A stretch of DNA of 64,000 nucleotides from Antedon mediterranea (lineage: Eukaryota; Echinodermata; Crinoidea; Comatulida; Antedonidae): contig NC_092674.1 of NCBI RefSeq assembly GCF_964355755.1, forward strand, positions 8,129,001-8,193,000. Direction: 5' to 3'. The position numbers and the translations under genes are program-made. Shown one piece after another: positions 27,701-42,700 of this stretch. Position 1 is the stretch's first letter. Every line of letters starts with the position of its first letter. Under the pieces are notes generated by a model that was not told where the DNA came from, did no database searches, and saw only the letters and a list, made by a program, of their open reading frames with translations.

Positions 27701-30700
27701 TTCATTATTCAATTTGGAAATGTCCTTCTATTTGTGGCATAAATATTTTGTATTTTTTTCATGTATTATATACAGTAAAACACCTATTAAGCTCTGTCTA
27801 CACTATCAAACTAGTGCCCAAATGTGGTAGCGATATATACCCAAATATAGTAGTAATATGACATCATCATGTCCATATATGGGCACATCACATTTTGTTG
27901 TCATATAAAGTTTTATAGTATAGACCATGCTTTGGAGCACATTTGCCATGTGAGTTGGCATTAATAGTGATAAGAAATACCCCTGGTTGTTTAATAAGGT
28001 TATCCACAGAAAAAAGATGTCCCAAACAATGGCTAATTACATGCAATTATACAAAAATGGGAAACCTCCATTTTTTTCGACTCCAAAGGTGTCCCCTTAA
28101 TAGAGGTTCTATTCTAGATGTATTGTTTACATTTAAACAATTCTTGACTAGTTTGAATATTTTATTATCACCAAGTAAAAAAAAACACTGCACAAATGAA
28201 CTGGCGTACCTTGTATGGACAATTTTATAGAATACTTTCCTCTTAAAGCTTTTTTTTCATACATAAATTTCAGACATTTCTTTCAATCAAAGTTAATAAC
28301 ATAAGACAATTAGAGGCAATGTTTTGACAATAAATGCTTTTACATTGACATATTGCTATTGTTATCTTGCCTAAAGTCAATCAGTGAACAGATATTAATG
28401 TATTTCTATTCTTTTAAGAGTAATAAAGTAACTAAGGTAGGCTATTGGATGATATTGGAAACTCCACAAGGTGTAATTTGAAAAGCAGGCTATTTGATAA
28501 AGTAGAGCCCACTCTTTGGGACACCTCTATTAAGGGGACACTTTCCGGTAAACAAGTAACAGGCAATATATGTTTCAACACTAGGCCGATCCCTATTCAT
28601 GGGACATTCCGATACAGGGGACATCCCGATTCAGGGGACATCCCGATTCAAGGGACATCTCAATCTCTCAATTTTTTTAAATTTTTTTTTTACTCACCAT
28701 TTTGTTTATTGTCTTTTGTCACCATTTTTCTAAAGAGATGATTTTTTTTAGGTTATGAGGCCCGATTGTCTCTTTAGCCGTAGATATAGCACAGGGATTG
28801 CATCTATGACTAGGCGTAGACGTAGCCACTGCGATTAATTAAAGGGATGCTTTTGTTGGACCTGAAGATGTCTCCTTACTAGAGGTTCTAAGTATTTGAA
28901 ATTTTAAATTACCGATAATTTTGTCAAAATTATGTTCTATTTCAAAACCAATTTTCTTTGTTTTTAAAACAATTTTAAAAACACGCATAATGCGTAACAA
29001 TCCGTGCCTCTTTGCAGTGTCAATGACAAAAGTTACATTTTATCGAACACCTGAAATATGAATGTTTCTAACTAAGTAAGAATTATACGACTCAAAATTG
29101 TGTCAGTTTGAGAGGGTGATACTTTAATAACACTGAGTTCTAGTCAATGATATCGACATTATGAGTAAATGATTTGTAATTCATATCATTAATAAACATT
29201 AAGTTTCACTTTTTTTGCTACTGTCGTTTACGAGTAAGATATCAGCTTACACATTAAATATGTCGTATGCGATATTCTATGGCTATACGGTAGTTAGTAA
29301 TTGCTGTACAGTAGATTCCTTGGTTGATATACTAGGGCAGAAGCAAGAATTCGTAATTGGTACTAGCGATTTTTCAATTTACCATTTAAAAATTACGTTC
29401 GTATTGATATCAAGTTACATGGACACGTATCAGTTTCAAGAATATTTATTCATTTTCGTTAGTCTACAAAATCAAGAAATAACTACAATTACATAATTTT
29501 ACATTTAGTTGTACAGGGTGTTTTTTAAGGCAGAGATCTACTAACTAGACTATTTGGTTTGGGTCTCAGATATTTTTCAAATCTAGGCCTAAATATAAAA
29601 ATAATTTTTTTTTTTTGATAAAATGTGTAGAATGTATAAAGAAATTAATATTAAATGCTCTGAATTTATTGTTGTCTGTAGAAAGAGGCCTAATGATACC
29701 AAGTTATCAGTTTTGCAATTTAAAGGCCAATTTACACAGACGAACAGTGATGGTAATAAAAATATAGAATCTATGTTGTTCCTTATGACCATTTACACAC
29801 AACGTAGAGCGGACGGGCTGTTTTCGCTCAGGATATAGACAGATTCTATGGGAGACAAGCTACGCATTTTTCCGCTTACCGTTACCTGTGTCAGTCTGTG
29901 TATTGGCCTTTGTTATCCTCACTTTTTTTCATTATGATGAGGCATAGTTGATGAGAAAGGTTTCTGTAGAACTGACCATACATATAAATCGCATCAACAT
30001 ATATTGAGAAAAACAGCATTAATTTGTTTTGTTAAATAATAAAATGCTTACATTTGATTCACTGCGCCTCCTAATACGTCGGCAACCGAACATTGCATTT
30101 AGGCAGCTCAGCGGCCAGAAAGAGTTCGTCGGCGAGTCAAGTACCAACTCGTACTCTTGCATTTTGATAGAAAAGTTCTTCAAAATCCTAATCAGAACGT
30201 GTTTTTTTTTATATTTTGCCTATAATACTATATTGACGACGAAGTCACAACGTTCGTATGTTGCTGGTTTCGTTGCAAAACATGTGTCAATAGGTATCCC
30301 AATGAAAAAATTCAGATTAATTTTTTTACATTTTCTTTCAGTTAACCATAAAGAACTTAATGTAATTAGCATTTTGCGATTTAAATGATTGAAATCCGAT
30401 TACCCGTTCTAAAGTTATGGTTATTTAAAGTGGTAAAAAAATATACGATTTTTTGCCTAAAAATTGTGTTTTTTGCAGTTGAAATTGGAAGCATTTTTAA
30501 AAGGTTATAACTTTTACAATAATTAGTTAAAAGTTTTGAATTTTGTTAAACCTATAGATATCACAGAGTTGTACAACTCTATTTTTTTTGGAGCCTCAAC
30601 GAAACCTATTTTTTAAATTATTGGTCCGCAAAGTGGTAGGAAAGCATTTAACGCCCATTTTTGCTGGAATTCCCTAAAAAATGAAAAAACTGCAATTTTT

Positions 30701-33700
30701 CAATGATCTGTAACTTTTGAACTACTGTACTAATTCATTTAATTTTTTTTGTACTTGTTAGAATGTAGTGTATATTTCATTAATAAATATATTTTAGATG
30801 TGTATATGAAAAAAAAAAAATTTTTTAATGGTGAAATTTAAAATTATAAAAAGAAAAAATTAAAAAGTATGTTAAAAATGGTGTGCACTGTTTCCTTTCT
30901 TTTACACTAATTTTCGGTAAGTATAATTATTAGAATATTTTAATATACTTTATATTTATAATTTCAATCATAAATACTATTATATATAACTTTTGAATAC
31001 GTAAAACAAGATTTTAGGCCCATATGATTATGACACCAAATCTAAGCTAAGTAAGATATGCTCTTTTATTTTAAGGCAAACGCACAATATGGGTCAAAAT
31101 AAACTCATTTAAAATAATCAATGTTAATTAAAACAATTAATTGTTTACCTGAATAGTATATATAACATTATAAAAATTGTTTTCTTTTCGTATTATTACG
31201 TTATTAAATTGAAATACGGAGCTAAAGTTTAGGCCAAGTCACGGCTTACTCGCGATCAGTAGTCGCTCCGTTAAAGTATTTCGGTCGCAGTTAATGACTT
31301 TCGGCCGCCGTATACAGAGTCAAATGTAACGTTGGTAAATTAGCTTAATAAATTTCCTCGGTACATTTTAACCTAACGCATTTGCATTGTATACTTGTAT
31401 AATAAATCTTCCGCACATTACATCAATTTTAAGTTGTTAAATTAATGTGTAAAACCAGATATTCTACGACGGAAAAGGACATGTCAATCTCCGACATCGC
31501 TGCTGTCACACATCTCGCGTCGAGCCGGTCGAACTCGAGCGAGGAAAACTAAACAACGTGTTCAAAATATGGAACGTACCATTCGCTGATAGGGTGCATT
31601 AATGTATTTAACGGAAAACGCCACAACAAACACGCGCGTATTTTAGAGTACAATATTTTACTCACTACAATATTCACCGGATTATAATGGTTGGATCTTT
31701 AAAATTTTGAACGGGATTTACGCCTCATGCACCATTTTAAAATGTAGTTCGCTCAATTACCATGCACAATACGTTTGTAAACTATGTTTTATCGATTTCA
31801 ATGTAGATTTAGCTATAATTTAATACCAAAATCCATAATATTTTTCCATAAACGGTGAATCAAAATTGGATTTTTGTCACAAAAATTGACTTTTCGTTAC
31901 GAAAAACCTATTTATAGAAGACGATTTTCGTATCAAATTAAAGCTTATTTAAAGCCTGATAACATACAACAAAAATTAATCCGCTAGCTCCAATGGTAAT
32001 CGTGCGATCGTGTTTTGAAAACTGATGGGGATTTTCCGATGAGGTTTTCAACGCGCGGAAATCGGCTCGACGGGATTTTAGAACCGTTTTAAAATCGCAT
32101 TTTCTCGGCAACTAATTCATTAATTTTAATTATAAACACACTTATACAAAGATTAAAACAAGTACTTTCAAACAATATAAATTTTGTAAGTATTAATTAA
32201 GATTGAATACGATTTATTTAACATCAAAGTCATACTACTTTTTCGAATTTCGTCAATATTTCAAAAGTGATACCCCTCTGTGCGCTTTCATTGGGATACC
32301 TAGTGTCAACTATCTTTTGTTGTCATATCAAGCATCTTCAGAATTTAGAACTTTTCAAGATTTGTATTGCAACCAAACACAATGGAATCGAAATATCATT
32401 TCTCCTCCTAGACAATACCTGGAAAGAACAGAACTTCTATGGTATATCCTAACTGTATAAATTCCTCTTCGTATCTACTGAAGCCCTCACTCTGGAGAGC
32501 ATGGGCTATTGTAAGCTTATCCAGTTAAGCTAGGCATAAAATAATCTTTACAGCACTGTGAAAATCTGTTCACAAATACAAAAATACATTTTTTCCATTT
32601 GATATGGATGTCGATATTTTGTCCTTTCTATTCCATTAACAAAATCAGGTTGAATGTAAAAACTAGAAATGAATGAATTACATTATCTAATATCTTAAAT
32701 CAATAGGCTACTTCCATAAAAAACACAGTGATCAATTTACATACACCTTGAATATCCTGCAAAACTAGCTCAGCAGTTGAAGAACACAGTTATAATCCTG
32801 GGGAATTTGATTTTCCCAATGTTTGCTCAATCAAACTGATTATGTGATGGAAGCCAGTTGCTTTGTGTACACACACAATTCAGAAAAATTAAACAGCCTA
32901 GAATATTCCATTAACCAGTGAATGCTTTCAAAATTACAAACTCATCATTAAAGAAAAAAAAAGATATTAATGTATTCAATCTCCGGCTGAAGAAACTATA
33001 AAAACACTGCACATGTTTAGCAGTATATGCCAGATTTAATCAGTAGAGAAGAATGATCAGTTATAGTGACTATGAAAACCGGCTACTACTACTAACCATA
33101 TAATATCATGAATGAAATGAATGACACTAGCAGCTTCAACTGACTCACAATTCACAGCCTTCATGTGATACTTTTAATATTTAATTACTGTTCCACAGAG
33201 AGCAAGTAAGAAACGTATATAGCATTTAACATAAATGCAACAGTGGGTACACGGAAAAATTGACTATTTATCATTCGGTAATTACAAGGTGTCCTTGACT
33301 ACAGGTTTCGTGCGATTGGAGGCAGCTTGCTGAAGGAAATTCTCACCGTGCCGTTCCGTTAATTTCTTACTCTTTATCAGGTTTGCACAGTATGTAAGAT
33401 CACATGGGGATCCTCGGCTTAAATGGAAAATGAAGTGAAAGGCAATGTTTAATGGCCTTTTAAATATCTACATTTATTAATGCAACGCTATTGATTTTAT
33501 AATAAAACAATTATGCATTTTTACTTTTTAATTTAATGATACCTCAACATGTGTTCTATTATTTTAAACTACAGAAATCTGTATTTAAAGGCCAGGTGCG
33601 GGCAAAACATTTCTATTGATCATACATTCCAATAATTATCGATCTATATTTTCTCCTATGTTTCATAATTTTTGGAGATTTTATTTGTGTTGCACGAGCT

Positions 33701-36700
33701 TGTTGAAAATAAGCACTTTCTTATTAGTGGGGGGATAGTTAAATTACACAGTAAAATCTCTATTCTTTTGTACACAAATTGTGTAAATAAAGAGGCATTT
33801 TAAAAAGCTATGAAAAATAAATGTTATCAATATCAGATGACTAAATATAGGTAATATAACTTGAATATTATATTTCTGATAGTTTTATTCAACTTCAGAT
33901 TTTTATTTTCATGCTATAGCAAAAATTATCCACTGTATATCCACCATCTTTTTTCACTTTCTAGGGAGTCACCAGAAATGTTATTACATTAGGTTTACTA
34001 CCTAACTACTAAAAAAAAGTCTTTCCTGGTTTTTATGGAAGAATTTTGCCAAATTTTGTATTTAACCATATTAAGGGGAATTCATGTTTTTTCGTCTTGA
34101 TTTCTGTTACAAATATTTGATATGTATAATTAACCAAATATTATATTTAAAATTCATGCCTGTACCTGAGCTTTAAAATGTACTCCATTTTAGAAAAAAA
34201 AAACAATTTTATATATTAACAATTATCTATTGATTTTGATATTTTTATGTATATGCTCGACGAATCTAAATAAAAGAAACGTTTGCCGTTTTTCTGCAAG
34301 AGTCACATCCCTCTTTTGGGACACCACCCCACTTTTGGGACACAACTCTTTTTTAAGGACACCACCTCTCTTTAAGGGGACAATTTCCTGTGAAACAAAT
34401 GATAACTAATGTATGTTTACACTACTCAGTGGACAAAATTATTTTAAGGGGACTTGGGTCTCGTATGTGTAAATTGTCACTTTATTAGTATGAAATTATT
34501 TTCAACTTTGGTAGAACAAAAGACAGTCAAATTTATAACAGATTTAAAAATCAAAGAAAGTAATTGTACAGTCTTGTTTATTTTTAATTAATCTAAATGT
34601 AATTTGACTTTCTATGGACCAGAGATTCTGAAATAAAAGATTGAATTGTATAATAGTAATTTTGATCCTATATGATTTTTCTTTCACTACGAATAAAAAG
34701 ACAACAGTCCGGAATAAACTATGCATGCAGCCCCTCCCATTCATAATAGAGTTACGAGAATGAATGGTAAGCAAATTGATTACGTGCTAAATATCACCTG
34801 CCTTTCACTGCTTTGAACTTTAAGCTTCACGCAAACTGTATACCTATAAATCACTAGCTTTTTGTTTCGATAAAGATGATTTCTGTAATATTTTATGCAA
34901 ACTATCATTATCAAGTGATATACTGTATACTGTGTCTATATTAAAAATAGATTTAATTTCTTTCATATGCATGTGACCTAAAAAATGTATACTATATAAG
35001 AGTGAAATGATAACCTCACAAATAAGTTTATCATTCTATTCTAGTAGCTTTTTAAGACAAATACTGATAGTGGAGTGTCCCCTGAATAGATGTTGGCATA
35101 CTGTGGAAACCCATTTCTCCGTGTTTGTTTTACAAGGGGTCCCCATTGTGGTGTCCCCTGAATAGAGGTTGGCGTACTATTTTACGAGAAGGTGTCCCTA
35201 TAGTGGTGTTCCAAAGGAGGAGTTCTAACTGCAAAAGCAAAAAAATTAAAAAAACATATGATACAGTTAGTATGTACTCCCACACTAATGACTCAATTTC
35301 TGTTACCAATATTGAGATACATAATTTAGTTTAATATGCAATTTTATGTGCTAATTTATTGTTAATCACAATATATTATTTCTTGTCAAATATTTTAATA
35401 TGTACACTGAATAATTCAATGATTCTATGCGACTAGTCAAATAAATTACAGAATTATTCATATTTCTAATAATATGGATAAATCACAACTTTCTTCTTCT
35501 AAAAGTAAAAGGCGTAATAAATTAAAACTGACAAATTCGAGAGTCTACACAGTTTTATTACAGTATTTATTACTGAATGAAACTACTAAATATCTTTAAT
35601 TAATGATTTCAATTCAGAATTTATACTACCGTTTGATTTTTTTTGTATTCAGGAAAATAATATTTGCAAGTGTCCTGAATCTGACAAATTATTTTTTTTT
35701 GCCATCAATGTAGCAGTTTCCAAAAAACATTGAGTATCACATTTTTATGAAGAAAATATGAATAAAACATGTTTAATCTATTTGGAATAAAACATAAAAA
35801 TAAAGGAATTACGAAGCATTTTATTACTTAAGTGAATTCTTAAAGGTAAAAGTTGAGATTTTTGTAGTTCATCGTAAAATTAATGAATGTATTGTTCTAC
35901 TATACATCTTTGCCAATCAACAAGGTTTTTTCAATTTTTTGTTATTAATGTATTTATCGTAATAATACTCAAATTAAATGAACATTCTGTTAATTTATTT
36001 TAAAAATTCAGAATCAGATTCACTAGAGACCACGCCTAATTGGGATGGCCTACAATTGACAATTCAAACTCTAAATGACCATAGTATTTTGATAAACAAT
36101 TTAGCAGTAATGGATTTTATAAAATGGCATATTATTTGTAGGAATGAGATCAAATGCTACAACACATGAATACAACAAGACATTTCTTCTAATAATTAAC
36201 AGACAAATTAAGGCATGCATACACGTACTATGTGGGCAGAATACTATGATTGCATAGAGGCCTTATTTGGGTACTAAACTGTACTTCACCATTAACTGAT
36301 AGGGGTTTGTGACATACTTATTTACGTAGTGCTCTTATAATGAGGCCACTGTGGTTTATTCGGGTAAGCTGGGCACAAATTGTATTATTTAACTGTCTTG
36401 CATGTTGGAGAGTTTATATATTCTATTGCAAAAAACTGATATGGGTTTTGTGACATGCGTACTCTTTCTTATAATAAGACCACTGTGGAGTATTAAAAAG
36501 GAGGGGTTAGCTACTCAATTTCATTTGTACTCTATTACTACAGTATGAATGTTCTTTTTTTAATTGGGGCAAAATCATTATTTAGCACATCACTCTAAAG
36601 CTAAAATGATAAACATAAATTTGAAAACAAATAAAAATATCTTAGATAAGCAGATTATATTATTGCATGTATTTAAGTGGTAATTTATAATAATTGCTTG

Positions 36701-39700
36701 AATTTAATTGTGTGTTAAGACAATTATTTTGCTTTGCATTAATAATTTTAGTTAGCTTGTAAATGTGTTTAGCAATATGATTTATTGACGCACGGTTTAT
36801 GATTACTAATCTAATAATATTCTTTCTTACGCGTTGAAATTTAGTTAGTGGAAAATGTTACTATATAAAAAGACATTGCTAGAAGTTGTGTTATTAAGCG
36901 GAGGTCCAAGAGCTTCCATTTCTACACAAAGCCTAAGAGACCACATTAAATATATTCTACTGAATTTTAATTAACTACTTTATAACCTGATTATGCAAAA
37001 TTTTTCGGGTAACCTCTGTCCCAAAAATCATGCACATTATTGATAGAAAAAATGTAGTTCTTATTCTTTATTGCCAATCAACAACAACAAACAACTACAA
37101 CAAACAACTACAAGTAAAAGTGGCAGGAAACACAAAAGAGAACTACAGTGTAAATACCTATGACAAGAGCCTGTGAATCCTCATACATGTAGTATACGTT
37201 ATAAAATATAGCATTTCAATAAATATATCAGAAAATATCCACACAAGAAATATCAAAAAACCATTCATAAAAATACAAAAACAGAGTAGAAATAAATAAT
37301 TAAATTTACTGCATTAGAATAAATTTGACATGTTGCCTAGAAGCACATCACATTTTTTCACTAGCATACATAGTTAGGGAAATAATTAAAAAATTAACTG
37401 AGAGCCCGAAGTTTGAATGATCTATACCTACTGATCTAAAAAATAAGAAGCGAAAGATAATGAAATCGAGGATGAACCAATGCTTCAAAAGCAGATGCTA
37501 AGTTTTGTCTAGGCCTAGCCTTAGGCCAACATCACACCTTGTTGTTATACCATCATTGTTGTAAACATCAATAACAAAATCTAGGACAAATATTGATTGG
37601 TTCATACATTGCTCTTAACATTGAATTTCCCTTAAGAAACTATGATCTACGTTTTTTTACCTAATTTAAGGTCACACACCACATTTTATGTAAAAATAAA
37701 TATATGAACCTATTGCAATAATGTTTTTTGTCTCTAATAAACGGTTAAAAGTGTGAAAAATTAGTTGATTCCAATAATTTAAGTGGCCTGCAATAAATCT
37801 CAACATACATCATGTGCAGATTGATATTTTCATATTGTGATGTGATGCACCCACTTCGATCGCATACGTGAAAGGGTAAACAAATAAAAGAACCGTATAA
37901 ACTTTTCTGTTAAAATACCAGGTCTTTCCCAATTTGTATTACCGGATTTTGCCAAAAAAGGAAAGACAATTAATTCTGCAAATTTAGACGTCAGGCTAGG
38001 CCTATAGCTAGCGTAAATATTGATCATTTTAATAATTATTTTAATTTAAGACAACTCCTTGCTAATAACCACTTACAGTAATACAAACAATTCCTGCCTT
38101 ATGGACAGTACATTTTTTTTAATAAATCAATTTGAAAAGACAGGCCTCCAAATGGTACACAAACTAAAACAATCATAAACAGGCGCACACTACAGGTTGA
38201 CATAAGGGTTCATTGGAGATTTTTATTGAATATCACGTGACACAATTTCCTCCAATCAAAGGACAAGAAACTATAGTCAGGTGTTTTATAAAAAATTTAT
38301 TTAATTATTAGTTTTACAATAAAAATATAGTGTACCATGTTACATTTCATTTTTAAACGGGGTGTTTCTTAAATTAAAAGTATCGCATTGAAACAAAAAA
38401 GGTACGAAAATTGCAGAAAATGAAGGTTAAGGTATGAATAGCCAACGGCAGTGGCTCATAAACAAGATGTACGCTTGCCCTTTAAAAGCATTTATCTTCA
38501 TTACTTGTAATCAATACCATTAATGTACAAATTCTAAGAGCAAACATAAAGTGAGGAAACTTATCATTTGTACTAAATTATAAAGGTTATAGAAATGTCA
38601 AAGGTAAAGTGTCAAAGGTCAATTAGAGTAAAATGGGAATGTAAGATTCATTTTGATCGCAACAATGTAGGACATACAACATTTGGCGTACTTCGTCGCT
38701 CGATTCTTGATCAAGACAGTTTTGTCACATTCTAGGTACAAGTGATGTCCTTTGACACAGTTTGTGTAGATTGCAAATCAAATCCTCCCAAGTAAAGTGA
38801 CTATTGAGGTTAAATGATGCTACAGAGTTATAGAAAGGTGAAAAACAAGTACCCAGCGGCACTGTAATAATTATCTACATCATTGAAAATCTCTGATGTG
38901 TGAAAATATAAAATATTGGTTGAAGAATAACACTACAGCCTAAAATTAAATATTCTTATCTCATTCATTCAATGTTTATATAATAATACTTAGTGAAATA
39001 TGAATTTTATAGTCATAGCAAATATGTAGGCTCCCAACCTCCTTAATAAATAATCAATAAAACCATTACTACCAATTATGAATAGTATCTCTCAGGAATT
39101 TACTTTTCTTATTAGCGTTATTTTTCTTTATTAATGGAATATCTTTGTTGTAATCTCATTACGAACTCGTTGGATGCTAATTACAAATGTTTTATCTTGT
39201 TTTTCGTTCGGCAAGATCGCCCTAGTTTGTACTGTATGTACAATCTTAAGATTACAAACTTCAATCACCTTAGTTTGAACGTTTCATTCAGTAATAATGA
39301 TTATTTGTTACTCATCAGGTTGAGTCTATATTCATAGTGTAATGTATTTTAAATAAGAAAATTTGATTAAAATATAGTTGTTCGTTTAATGGGAACAGGG
39401 ATGTTTTAAAGAACGGGTTCCACTGTAGTACAGTGTCTTCCCGAAGCAGGTTTTTCAAGAAAGATCTGCCTGACTAAATTGGCTCCAACCGGTATTAAAA
39501 ATAACATTAAAAAAATTATACATAAAATAAACACTTACATACAGTAGTAGTGGTAGGTTTGGCCTAGCCATTAAAAAAATAGACCAAGAGCAATCAGAAG
39601 CTATATTTTGTCAATTGGATAGACAAAGTACTATATTATTTGACTTTTTTTTGTATTTAGTAGATAAGTTATATAGTATCAATAATTAGGTACTTGGCTT

Positions 39701-42700
39701 CATTTGCCAGAATTGTTTTCTATATTGGGAGAACACTGATTAAATTCCTATTCATTGAAAAGATTTCAAGTTCCTTGCACACTGTAATACATATCTACAT
39801 TAGCAATAAATTATGTTTTCTTTACAAATACATGTGAAATATCTTCCTATAAATAAAAAATATAAACTCGTAACTACATGACAACATACTGTAGTAAATC
39901 AACAACAAATAGGTCGTTCAACACGTTTAAACTGGCAAGAAATGGTGAGTCAGGACATAATAGACTACAACACCTTAGCATATGGATAACAATGTCATGG
40001 GCCATAAATATAAACAAGCATGGCAAAAAAAGAAATTCATAAATATGGAGGTGAACGGTAGTAGTAATCTATAATTAACCATATTATATATTTAGTAGAA
40101 CCTCACATGACTATAGGAGACACTTTCCTGTAAAAGGAACAAGGCATGTTTTACTGTAACTACTGTACGGCCAACTTCTATTCAGGGGACACCCTTATTA
40201 AATGGAGACTTTCCCGTGAAAGCAAGTATGTTATTAATCAGACACAACTTGTAGAAGCAACTAGGGGAAATATGTGTAACACCACGGTCCAACCCCTATT
40301 AAGGGTACACTCTTGGGTTTTGAAGGTGCCCCTTTAATAGGAATTTACAGTTAGTATAACATTCAAAACAGGTACTGTAGTTTAACAGATTTCATTTTGA
40401 GATTAGGCAGTGGAAAGTAACCAACAAATGAATGGTAACAATATTTAATAAGACGTTATTTAAACCAAAAGATTTTATATTCTTTGTTTTTTTTTTAATA
40501 CATAAAATACCATAATTTGTCTAAAAATCTAATTAGTGTAAGTGTTTGTTAATTAAAAAGATTACATGAAAAATACATGTCGAGAGCAAACTAGTACCAT
40601 AAGTCAATGTGCCCTAAATATATTTTTACAAATTGATAAAAACATGTGGAAACTCGGAAAAGAAGAACTTATAGAATCCCCTTAGAACAAAATGTGTAAA
40701 CATGAATTACCAAAAAAAATCATCAACCTAAATTACTAGAAAACCACAACCACAAACCTACAGCAAACCATTCTTCCAAGAATTCTATACTTAAAACATT
40801 GACACTGTCATGACTAATCGACAATCAATTCCAAAAATACAATTTCTTGATGAAATCGAAATTAACAAAATTCCAAGCCAAGAACATTTCAATAAAGTAA
40901 AATTGTAAATTCCACAAAAGCTGGACCAAAATCCTCAAGAATATACTGTATATTATTAATTAATATATTATTGACCTCAGTCACAATCTTGCAAACAGAT
41001 GAAGATGAAGAAAATATGTTTTTTTCCTACTAAAACCACAGGCACATTCCATCAGCTTAGAACAACATTAGGGTATTACAATACTAGCCTCTGAAGAACA
41101 ATATATTCCTTTCCTGGTGATCCAAGGAATGACTTTCTAATCCCAACACTTTAAGCCAGCTTCGGTGATCATCTATATAATGGTCATACACATCTTTGCG
41201 AAACGCTTCAACGATTCCAAGTCTTGTAGCAAAATTGATGCCCGTCGAGGTGTAATAGAAAGTGAAAAGAATATATTTTTTGTTTCTAATTACTGCGATT
41301 TGACATTCCTAACGATTCTTAGTTAAAGCAAAGCTTTATAGTGTTTTTCATTACACATGACCAATAGAGGGCACTGTTGGCACATTGTTAAAAACCAGAA
41401 AGTAATGAGTTAATATTCCTTATGTCTACTGCCCTAAAAAAAAAAATAGAAATCTTTTATGAGGATGTATTAATTCTATAATATATTCTATATATAATAT
41501 TAACAGTTTTAAGCACTTTTTTTTTTGACATAACACACTAACAGGTGTGGTTGACTAAACTGTACTATTCATTTACTGTATTACAATAGTATAGTAAATC
41601 CATACAGTACAACTATCAATTCTTCTAATCTATTCTTTTCCAAATAAACTAATCTATATTTTCTTGAATAACAATCTGTCAAATATACAGTATTAAATTT
41701 AAGAATGCAAGATATTTATTTACTTTATTGTATATGAAATGTGCAACCTTATTATAAACATCTACATACTATACCATTTAAATTGCACATAAATATTATA
41801 ATAATTGTCTAATCTTATTCCACCTTCCAATCAATCTTCATTATTAATTTAATTTTGTTTATAATATAAGAAAAAAATTATTATTAAACTATTAATACAA
41901 CATGTACTGTATAGACTTTCTTACTTTCCTTAGGGTATTTTATAGAGGGCAGCAGACATGTTTTTAACAATCTGTGGCATTAAAAAAACATCACATTGTG
42001 AATAGGGAATTTCCCAAAATAAATCTGGGCATTTCCAACAACTAAGAATGAGGTTGATTGATGTTACCAATTTCCGATGCATGATGCCCATATAAATCAA
42101 TACTGAAAACATATATCTATTGTTCAAATTAGTCAGAAAAGATTCACTTCAAATTGTGTAAAGCTCTGTCTACATTATAAAACTGTATATGACAAAAAAA
42201 TGTGATGTGCCTATATGGACTTGATGATCATATTATCACTACCATATTTGGGCATATCACTACCATATTTGGGCACAGCACATTTTTGTCAAACTAGTTT
42301 GATAGTGTAGACAGAGCAATACACTATCAAACTTTATGCGACAAAAAACTGCAATGTGCCCATATTGACTTGATGATGTCATATCTCTACCATATTTGGG
42401 CATATCACTACCATATTAGGGCACAGCATACTTTTTTTTTGTCAAACTAGTTTGATAGTATAGACATGTAGAATGCCTTCTTTGGAATGGTTTCACTCAA
42501 AAGAGTACCATACGAAAATTGATGAAGATCCCAATGTCAAATTGGACAGTTTTTAGCAGTTAAAACATAAATTATTTAGTAATTACATCCCACCACAAAT
42601 GCACAAGGTGTCATATGGTTAAACCACATCCTGCCCAAAAAAATAGGCAGACACAGCCTGGAGTTAAATATGTCCTGTTACTTACAACACAGAATACTCA

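Noticed and set aside
30029-30388. 119-codon plus open frame
   Set aside because: No recognisable domain. It overlaps the possible inverted-repeat element at 30288.
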